A stretch of DNA of 64,000 nucleotides. It comes from Irpex lacteus (taxonomy: Eukaryota > Basidiomycota > Agaricomycetes > Polyporales > Irpicaceae). The DNA is taken from contig MQVO02000006.1 in the NCBI GenBank assembly GCA_001986395.2, positions 744,001 through 808,000 of the forward strand, read 5' to 3'. Positions 56,215 to 64,000 of this stretch are shown one piece after another. The position numbers and the translations under genes are program-made. Numbering within the stretch: position 1 is the stretch's first letter; each line of letters starts with the position of its first letter. The notes beneath the pieces are model-generated. The model saw only the letters and a list, made by a program, of their open reading frames with translations. It ran no database searches and was not told where the DNA came from.

Positions 56215-58124
56215 TCAAGCATTGACGACCTTCAACATGCGTGGGCCATCGGCCGTAACAGGCGAGCCACCGTTCACCACGGTCGGGCTACCGAACTCGG
56301 TGTCAGGAAGCGGGGGCGCAGCGGGAGGGTGGCCAGGGTACAACACGCCGGCAGCAGCCAAATCGCGCTTGTCCGCGCTTGCCTTCTTGCCATGTCTCTG
56401 TGCCGACGTAGGACTAGTCGGACCATCGAGCAGAGACGACCTCCTAGGAGGGGTAGTCTTCGGCAACGCGGCGGCGGCTACTATCTCCTGGGGAGACTCG
56501 ACAGTCTGCATGGGTGGGTTGGCAGAGTTGACGGATGCGGCGGGTTGCATGGGCGCGCCGGAGAGCGAGCCTGCCGAGACGGGACCAGGGACGGGAGACA
56601 TGGTGGTGTCGAGCGTCAAGAACGGAGGCGGGGGCTTGCGCTGGACGGGAGCGGCTTGCCTGGCTGGACCGACCGAGAACTGTTGGACAGGAACGGGCGT
56701 ATGCGCCAGATCATACGGTGCCGGTTGTGATGCGGACACGTTTGATTCGGCACCCTCGAAAGGGTTGGGCAGATGAGAGCCGTAGGTGAGAGACTCGGTG
56801 GGCGATGGATATTGCTGTTGCTGTTGAGGCTGTGTCTGGCCGTATGGTGAAGCGTAAGTCGGGGCTTGCTGGGCGTACATCTGACCGACCATCGGCTGCT
56901 GCTGGTACACAGGAGCGCGAGCTGGAACCTGACCGTAAGGCACTTGGCCATACGCGTTCGCGTTCCGTGCAGCGTAGTCCGGTTGACCGTAGGCAGCGGG
57001 CGGAGCGTTGCGCTGAGTTTGACTGGGTCCTCTGGCCATGGCTGCACCTACACCTGCCACACCAAAGGCTGCTCCGGCACCGCGCGAACCACCGACAGTT
57101 TCCATCTTCTCAATCACATCAACACCCCATCCACCTGCACCCGTCGCACCCTTCTCGACATCGACAGACCCATGGCCCAGGCTGCTGGCACCACTACCGC
57201 CTCCAAATCCAGAACCGCCCCCAACCAGGTTGTCCGATGAAAGTTCGTCAGCGAAGTCGGCAATTTGGTTACGGCGGCGACGACGGATGGCCCAAGTTCC
57301 TACGACGACGAAGAAGATTATGCCAAGAATCGACGCCACAACGATGATGCCAATGTACAGAGGCTTGTGGGCCTCGAAACCCGAGGTGGAAACTGCGCCT
57401 AAGGCTTCAGGCTTGCCAGTCGCCGAGGGACCTGCAGAGTCTGAAACACCAGTAAGACTGGCGGTGATAGTACCAGTGGAGGTCGCAATAGGGCCGGACG
57501 TGTCAGACGATTGAGCAGTAATTGCCGCCGCACTAGCAGTGTCTGTGGCACTGCTTGTCGCAGACGAATCAGTCGACGCAGAGTCTGTTGCACTCGCAGA
57601 GCTTGAGGTGGCAGAGGCAGAGGCAGAGTTGCTGTACGATTATTAGACATTATATTCATACTTGCGGGTGTTATACATACCTGGAGCTGTTAGACTCGGA
57701 GCTTGAACTACTGCCAGTGGAGGTAGCCGAGCTGCTAGAGCTGGACGAGGAGGAGCTCGACGAAGAGCTGCTGGAGGAACTGGAAGTCTGCGTTGCCGAG
57801 GTTTGCGAGGTTTGCACAGCCTTGGTCTGCGTCAGTGTCGGAGTCGACCCTCCCAGTATAGGAGGGAAGGTGATGCCTGGCAGTAAGCCTCCATTATCTC
57901 CATCGTCATTACCACCACTACACACCAATCATGAGTGTTCTGTATTCTAATGAGATAGGATATTACTCACAGACCGAGTGAACCCAGACCAAGATCCACT
58001 GCAAGAGACTGCTTAATCCTGTTGCTTGGTATGATATCAAGACGAGCGAGACTCACCATTATCCTGCTGATTCGAGTTCTGCGCGCCAATCGCGAGCAAG
58101 TTTGCGAGGTCGTCGAGAGAAGGC
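56215..58124 (-). CDS. Ser-rich single-pass membrane protein (Mid2-like architecture)
   Basis: The ATG at 58124 opens MPSLDDLANLLAIGAQNSNQ, then short exons give VDLGLGSLGLGGNDDGDNGG and PGITFPPILGGSTPT. A long Ser/Thr-rich ectodomain follows, with 18 or more Ser in a row near 57730-57780 and later ATSSATDTASAAA. One membrane helix (YIGIIVVASILGIIFFVVVG) is flanked by the stop-transfer RRRRRNQ. The cytosolic tail is Gly/Gln/Pro-rich (YGQPDYAARNANAYGQVPYG, YQQQPMVGQMYAQQAPTYAS) and ends MLKVVNA. The layout resembles fungal cell-wall-stress sensors of the Mid2/Wsc kind, but no WSC domain is present and no N-terminal signal peptide is visible. Function is a guess. Confidence 0.72.
57725..57785 (+). 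repeat. Poly-Ser coding run
   Basis: AGC/TCC/TCG/AGT-type codons on the minus strand give an unbroken Ser run in the ectodomain. The underlying DNA is an irregular triplet repeat of mixed Ser codons. Confidence 0.7.
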
Positions 58125-58705
58125 ATTATGAGAAAAGGACTTGAAAGCGAGTACGAAGAGAAATGTCCGTTTATTTAAGTAAAACAACTTGTGGTCATCA
58201 AACGAGTGTGTCGGTGGGGTATGGGTACAAGACTGTGGCCTTCCGGAGACCGCTACAGTCAAATTTGGGTGGAGGTGGGCTTTGAGGGTGGTTCCAAGTG
58301 CTCCGAAGTGAATCAGACCACGAACCAGGAGGGGGAGACGGACAAAAGGGATTGAAGGAGAAGGGGGGTAATTTAGTGAAGGGGCCTGCCCATTGACCTC
58401 GGGGGAAGTGGACGAAGTGGAGTCGCCTATTTGTTTCCTCACGACCGCACCAAGGGGTGGGATGCTCGAAGCGTTTGGACGTTGGCTGTGTTCAGGCCAG
58501 GCGGGGAATCTCTGATGTTCCCATCGTTACCGTCTTGAAACTGTGATCTACCTTCGCAAGTATTGATCATCGTACAGACGCCCAGATTACTTCACCTGGC
58601 CACAAAAACAAAACAACCCGTGGTTCGGATACAGTCAACTAGTCTACAGTCTCCAACAGCAAGATAATACAAAGAACGAAATAATACACTCATAGCTCCA
58701 GTCGC
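58125..58705. other. Intergenic, promoter of the Ser-rich gene
   Basis: 581 bp upstream of the Ser-rich membrane gene and downstream of the PKA regulatory subunit. Open frames are unsupported. No clear element was seen. Confidence 0.4.
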
Positions 58706-60221
58706 TCAACGCCGTGGTCCGTACGCCAGCCCAGCATGGCGGTCCATGATCTCTCGCAGAGGCCCCAGCAGACGTGTGAACGCGCTCGCGTCCAGTGCCG
58801 CCACCTTCAGCTTCGGCACTGACAGGTCTGTCCGCACCAACGCACTCACGGTGGCCGCACGTGGCTCACGCCGCAGCAACGACAGTTCTGTGAAAGAGAC
58901 AATCAGCACGAGAAAAGAAGCTAACGTGAAAGAAGCCAAACATACCTCCGAAATAGTCGCCCTTCTTCAAGTGGGCAACCTGTATCTCCTCGCCTGAAGG
59001 AAGCTTCTTTGTCACAATAGCTTCCCCATCCTCCACAAAAAAGAAAGTGTCGCCCATCTCTCCTTGTCTGACCACCGGCGTGCCATCCTCGCAAACTTGA
59101 CTGATCAGGGCGTCTGCAATCTTGCTCCGCTCCTCGGGTTCGAGGGAAGTCAACAACGGCACAGAAGACAAGAAGCCTTCGTACATGGTACGCTTGCGAT
59201 GTGCCGCCTTGAGGATAATGGTACGGAATGTGATGCGGTCAAGTGACCACAAGATGGACGGTTCAAGTGAGACGACCGACGCGGCTCGAGGGTGCCCATA
59301 CATAAGCGCGAGCTGACCAAACGCACTACCCTCTCTGCACTGCTCGACTCGCTTTCCGAACTCAGGGTGATGGCCTGGCTGGACGAACTTGTCGGAATGG
59401 GGCACTATTCTCGGACGCTGAAGCCAATCAGGCGGGAGAGGCTCGTCGCGGATGTAGCATTCCAAGTAGCCCGACTCGACCACGTAGAAGTACTCTCCGA
59501 CATCTCCCTGCCTGATCACGACCTCGTCTTTCTCCACCGTGATCTCCTGCATGGCGTTCAGCACGCCTTGCTGTTGTTCTTCATCGAGTCCACGAAAGAT
59601 GAAGTTTTTCATGATGGACGTGCGTATGCGCGAGACTTGGTCGGGGCTTTTGGGGTATACAGGGAGTGGGTCGTCGAACTCGGTGTCCACCGCGATGGAC
59701 TCTGCGCTGACTGACGTTCGCCTTGCAAGGATCATGGATGAGGGGGGTTGCAGAAATTCTTCCGGGCCGTTTGGAGATATCACGCCATTAGCGAAGGAGG
59801 TGAAAGGGTCAGAGAGGGTGAGAGGAGAAGATGGGGCTAAGTCCTCGCCATCGAGTTTGAAAGTAGGATTGATGATATTGGGATTGGACGAATTACGCTC
59901 TCCAAGGAGCGCGTTCCCGGGGACGTTCAGAGTACCAAACGGACTAGATCCGTGTATGGATGTCCGTGGCTGATTATATATCTGCGAAAAGGGAGAACCA
60001 GCAGTGGCAGAAGCAGTCGGGCTGAGAGGTGTGTCGAGATAATGATCGGTGGGCAAGTCGCGAACGGGGGTGATTCCGTTTGAGAGCGCGTCGCGAGTAC
60101 GTGTGCGTTGTTCCTCCAGACGAGCCTGGAACCAGTTTGCACAGAACTGGAGGGCATCCTTGGGCTGAACACGGTAGGCGTCGCGGGTCAAGTCCGCGAC
60201 AAGGGCGTCGAATGTCGACAT
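58706..60221 (-). CDS. BCY1: cAMP-dependent protein kinase regulatory subunit
   Basis: Binds and inhibits PKA catalytic subunits and releases them on cAMP binding. I take the ATG at 60221 (MSTFDALVADLTRDAYRVQP). Exons 60221-58946 and 58887-58706 give 485 residues. The dimerisation/docking helix is DALQFCANWFQARLEEQRTR. A Ser/Pro-rich linker precedes the inhibitor site ILARRTSVSAESI, with RRTS placing a Ser at the phospho-acceptor, so it is of the substrate (RII-like) type. Two cyclic-nucleotide domains follow, with the cassettes FGQLALMYGHPRAASVV and, in the second, DYFGELSLLRREPRAATVSA, each with the cAMP-binding Glu and Arg. The frame is open for 144 codons further upstream. Confidence 0.95.
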
Positions 60222-61021
60222 TGCCTCTGGAAATGGGGAAAGTGGGTGTACACGAGCTCCGGGCCCAGTATTTGTGCACTGCTTGGGTGCTGCGACCACT
60301 GAACTCTTGCGACGAAAGTGGTATGTCTTTGGAGAGACAAGGACGTGGGCGGAGCTGGCCTGTCTTTCGCGGTAGCAGATGCAATGAAGTTGGCGGTGGT
60401 CGCGACAGCGTAGGGCAGATTGTCGATTGCCGCCGGCGCCACGTGCTATGGAGAACCTCCTCCGAGCAGGAGAGTCAGGTAGGCTCAGTACGATCTCTGC
60501 GGCGACTTTGGGCATTGTCGAGGTTGTGGTGTTGGTGCTCTCTACTCTCTCAATGTCTGAACTTATATCGTTCAAAGTACACATAATGCTCAGGGTGAGG
60601 TAAAGTGCAGACAATACCATACAGTAGCCGAGAAGATGTCCGGGTGGAATCAATTACACCAGAGTGTTTCTGCACGCCACCAAAAAGCAGCGAGATGCGA
60701 TGGACGATGGAATGTCTGGTAACAAGATGGGCTGTACGCGAAGAACAACGCGGACAGATAATAAGGGCGGCGGAACAGCGGGCGTTGCTGTTGTTGTCTG
60801 CCCGAACGACAGCGCCTTCCCGATATAGCACATCGCAGCCATAACACGTGGCTCGCGTACTCCACGTCAGCGAGTAAGCGCACCTGGATAATGACGAGAG
60901 AGGCGCTCAGGCCACGGCTTGGTAACTGGCTGCGTCGCAGGGCGTCTCTCCGCGTCTGACCTCCTTGTCCCTGTCTCTTATTCTCTCGTTTCCATCTCTT
61001 CTGGTCTCTTTTCTATCTTCA
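60222..61021. promoter_or_regulatory. Divergent promoter, PKA regulatory subunit / HERP-like
   Basis: 800 bp between opposed starts. The first 430 bp is open in the PKA-R frame and may be 5' UTR or an N-terminal extension. TTATATCG near 60566 on the + strand is isolated. The HERP side has a long C/T-rich leader (60960-61020). Confidence 0.5.
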
Positions 61022-62742
61022 ATGTCTGCAGTCACCATCAGGGTCGAGTTGCCCGCATACTCTTATTCATTCCAGATTCAGGCCGAAGCTGGCTGGTCTA
61101 TCAAGGACGTCAAGGCCGAGATACAACGGACGTGCACAGGCGAACCCCGCGCTGATGGCCAAAGGCTCGTATGGCGGGGTCGTTTCCTGAAGGATGAGGA
61201 GTCTGTGCAGGATATCTGGAAGGTATGCCGTCGCCCCCTTGTAGGAAGTGATGTCGGACTCACAACGACGGTCAACAGTCCCCCAGTGATGCCCGCATCG
61301 TCCACCTCTCCGTGCATCCTTCCGCCTGGATAGGAACTCCTCCGACACAGCAGCCTGCTGCGTCGTCACAAACTACGCAAGTGGCACCTCAGACACGGCC
61401 GTCGTTATTCCCTACCGAATCTCGGATAGCTGCCCTCCGAGCACAGTTACAAGCACGACCTCAGCCAGTAGCTCCCGCACCCGCGGCCCTGCCTCTTGAA
61501 TTCATACAGAACAAGCATGACACTGCGACACATGTTCTGATACACGGGCATCTTCCAACAGTGCAGCCACAGACGGTTCCACGCGCCAATCCGGCGACCC
61601 GTGCTCACGCTCAGAATGTCCTTGAGATGCACGGATATTCCTGGCCTTCGACGCTTGACGAGGACTATCCCCCTCCTACTGATACCAATCAGGGCGTCAA
61701 ATACGAACAGACAGTCGTCGAGTAAGTGTGTTCGCTATTACCATCGCACCACAATAGTCCTGATAGATCATCCGCCAACAGCGGCCAGCCATTCCTGCGT
61801 CTTACGACACCAAATGCGACACCCACTCCCATGCAAATGCATGCCCTGAAAGTCTTGTCATGCACCTCGCCCCTCCTTCACCTTACAGCCCCCGACCCCA
61901 CCATCTATCAACCCATGCCACAATATAATCAGCTACCTCCTACCAACCTTAATCAGCATCTACACCAGCTCGGCTTTGCCCCATTGCGGGTTGTCCCTGG
62001 TCAGAACGTGAACCAGAACCCAGCCGATCCGAACGTCGTCGCGTTTGAGGTCCGAGCAATCCCGTTCCGAGCGCTCATGGTCCCTCTCCTGATGCTGCTC
62101 TTCCGCACGTTCCTCCTCGTCTACTTCTTCTCACCGTCGAAGCGGCCTATCTTCGGGCTCATCCTCTCTGCGTGGATATTCTACGAGGCCTGGGGTGCCC
62201 TCCGTGGTGTCCTTGGTGGAGACAGACCGAACGCCAATAACGCGGAAGCACAGCAAGATCGTGCGGGTAACGGTGCTCCTGCAGGTGATCAACCCCAGCC
62301 CGCTCAGGGTCAGAACGCCGCAGCCGGAAACAACGGTCCCGCCAACGTTAACGGCGCTCGCAACCGACAAGCCGCAAACCAGAGCTTCTCAGACCAGCTC
62401 ATCGACACTATCAGTTCTGCTCGTCTTGAACAGGAAGAACGCGAGCTGAGCGGTGCTTGCCGTTGTGTACCTAGTCTCCCCGAGAAGATACGCATGTTCA
62501 CTCTGCTGTTCTTGTCGACTTTGCATCCTGCCATCTGGGATCGTCGACGAAACGCGCTGAGGAAGCGTGAGGGACGACTGAGGACCGAGGCGAACGTCAG
62601 GCAGGCTCCCGTGGACGAGAACACGTCACAGGACAGGATCCAGGCTCGTGATGAAGTCACTGCTCGCCATGAACGGAGAGCAGCGTGGGTCCAGCAGTAC
62701 GTCGAGAGGGTGCTCACGACCGAGTACCTCGATGATGCATAG
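61022..62742 (+). CDS. HERP-like ubiquitin-domain ER membrane protein
   Basis: Resembles HERPUD1/2, ER membrane proteins that assist ER-associated degradation. Exons 61022-61222, 61279-61721 and 61782-62742 give 534 residues. The N-terminal ubiquitin-like domain reads MSAVTIRVELPAYSYSFQIQ, IKDVKAEIQRTCTGEPRADG, QRLVWRGRFLKDEESVQDIW and SPSDARIVHLSVHPSAW. A Pro/Gln/Ala linker follows. Two hydrophobic segments (RALMVPLLMLLFRTFLLVYF and PIFGLILSAWIFYEAWGALR) form a membrane hairpin, as in HERP. The C-terminus is Asn/Gly/Gln-rich, then a charged helix ending YVERVLTTEYLDDA. No RING finger is present, so it is more likely a cofactor than a ligase. Head to head with the PKA regulatory subunit. Confidence 0.85.
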
Positions 62743-63554
62743 ATTGATCGGACGCGGTCGTGGTTGTATCAGACGCGGTTTTTGTAAGATAATATAGCAT
62801 ATCGGACAGGTCACTTTCTTTTCCTTGATACGTTTCTCGCTGATGTCGTTTCTCCGTCGTTTTGCATTGTATAGATATGAATAGCCCACTCGGATTTGAT
62901 TTATGGAATATAATTCTATTGAAGTTCGCGTATGTGTCAGAGGAACTTTGTTCCCCCGTCAGAAAGGAGGTGGCTGCTACTAGTATGGTGAGCTGTATCG
63001 TGGATATTCTAGAAGAAACTACTTTGACATGATACTACCCATGCTCATTTGTCATAGATGATCTTTTTTGGGTTATGCGCCAGCCGCAGAACGACTCGCG
63101 CATCATCTCACAGACATGCAATAACTAAAAATGCCGTAGACCAGGCACTATTCCATCCCCCGTTGCGCCTCAAAAATGCACATCGTCAGCATGACCCGCT
63201 CATATGCATGCACGGCGCATCCTCATATATGAGCACCCGACGCCGTCACCGTCAGTGGCACCTGCTGCATAGGTCTAACGGCGACTTCATACTCTATTGG
63301 CGAATCTGTTAAGCTTTAGGCGATACAAAGCACTGGGCCTTGCAGCTCCAAACGCCGTTTCGCCGACGACGCGTACGTACACACGTGCTTGTCCTACTGA
63401 CCGCTGCAACTCATGGCTCCCATCACGACATTGAGAATCCCGGTGCGTCATGGTTCTTATAAAGATGATGCCGTTTAGCCTGGTCCAGGTATATAAGGTC
63501 GAGGATGGCCGAGGAGAGGGACGCAGTCTGCCCCTCGACAATCACATCTTCAAT
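62743..63554. other. Intergenic with TATA box before the spherulin gene
   Basis: 812 bp without a gene. TATATAAG at 63490-63497 lies 58 bp before the next ATG and is the probable TATA box. Confidence 0.5.
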
Positions 63555-64000
63555 ATGTTCTCTCGCGCCATTACCATTTTTGCTGCGGTTGCCGCTACCC
63601 TCACCGGTGTCCTTGGGTCCGGTGTAATCGTACCGTTGTACATCGACCCTGCAGGGACATCTTGCAGCGCATGGACCCCTCTGCTCAATGCGTAGGCTCT
63701 CGTGTCTCCCATTTGAGACAACTACATCCACTCATCAACGAATTTACAGGATATCTGCCCATCCTTCCACTCCATTCTATGTTATCATCAATCCTAACAG
63801 TGGCCCAGTCACGACACCCGACGACGGCTATCAGACCTGCATTCCCCGTCTGAAAGCTTCACCGTCGGTGACTGTTGTTGGGTATGTCCCAACAACGACC
63901 GGCCATGCCGATCAAGACGCGGTGAATAGTCAGACTGCAGAGTACGCAGCTTGGGGAAGCGCATATCGCCCACAGGGAATATTCTTTGACGAAGTCAATC
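63555..64000 (+). CDS. Spherulation-specific family 4-like secreted protein (partial)
   Basis: The 5' part of a gene cut by the window end. The ATG at 63555 opens MFSRAITIFAAVAATLTGVL, a clear signal peptide. Exon 1 continues VIVPLYIDPAGTSCSAWTPL to LNA, then a GTAGGC...ACAG intron (63692-63750), then ISAHPSTPFYVIINPNSGP, TVVGYVPTTTGHADQDAVNS and AYRPQGIFFDEVN. These match the spherulin-4 pattern (VPLY...PL, NPNSGP, GYV.T, GIFFDE). Many fungi carry such genes; some members are glycan-active enzymes of GH135/GH114-like fold. Secreted and function not certain. Confidence 0.85.

Noticed and set aside
1..64000. CRISPR array, prophage, operon or insertion sequence
   Set aside because: Nothing of this kind is present; the gene structure is eukaryotic with many spliceosomal introns.

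Overview
The window looks like nuclear DNA from a filamentous basidiomycete, most likely an Agaricomycete. Nearly every protein-coding gene is broken by short introns (mostly about 50-70 nt) with GTRNGT donors and YAG acceptors. Genes are dense on both strands, and several families are ones I associate with mushroom-forming fungi: a membrane-anchored GH9 cellulase, a small basic protein, a basidiomycete-type 'RILLKVR' protein, a KDM3-type JmjC protein and a spherulin-4-like secreted protein. No bacterial, viral or CRISPR signature was seen.

Layout. 0-12.8 kb is core housekeeping: 5-aminolevulinate synthase (3' end outside the window), mitochondrial acetylornithine aminotransferase, a CWC21/SRRM-type splicing factor with an RS tail, TFIID subunit TAF8, riboflavin kinase, an intron-bearing tRNA-Leu(CAG), a SNAPC4-like Myb protein and the ER-targeting factor SND2/TMEM208. 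13-24 kb is more accessory: a cytochrome P450 with a probable C-terminal frame break, two conserved basidiomycete proteins of unknown function, about 3.9 kb of gene-poor DNA around a weak ricin-B-like gene, and a P-loop ATPase with HerA/FtsK-like motif order. 24-42 kb returns to regulators: a KDM3-like histone demethylase, the HOG-pathway response regulator SSK1, ARS2/SERRATE, the ribosome-biogenesis factor ESF2 and a hypothetical gene. 42-64 kb holds a GH9 endoglucanase, sulfite reductase MET10, uracil phosphoribosyltransferase, a fold-back-repeat-rich noncoding stretch, a conserved fungal gene, a pantothenate/allantoate-type transporter, a Ser-rich single-pass membrane protein, the PKA regulatory subunit, a HERP-like ubiquitin-domain membrane protein and the 5' part of a spherulin-4 gene.

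How the genes relate. No biosynthetic cluster or operon is visible; this is ordinary eukaryotic gene order. Local themes are RNA polymerase and RNA processing (TAF8, SNAPC4-like, CWC21, ARS2, ESF2), nutrient and stress signalling (SSK1, PKA-R) and mitochondrial PLP enzymes in tandem (ALAS, ARG8). Two head-to-head pairs share very short promoters (TAF8/FMN1, 240 bp; SNAPC4-like/SND2, 176 bp).

Most worth a second look: the P450 whose C-terminal exon cannot be joined in frame, the HerA-like ATPase island, the inverted-repeat region at 50.1-50.75 kb, four Cys-Pro motifs in the ALAS leader, and the RS-domain frame switch in the CWC21-like gene. Exon joins were made by eye from splice consensus and homologous reading frame, and all family calls are from memory without a database search.
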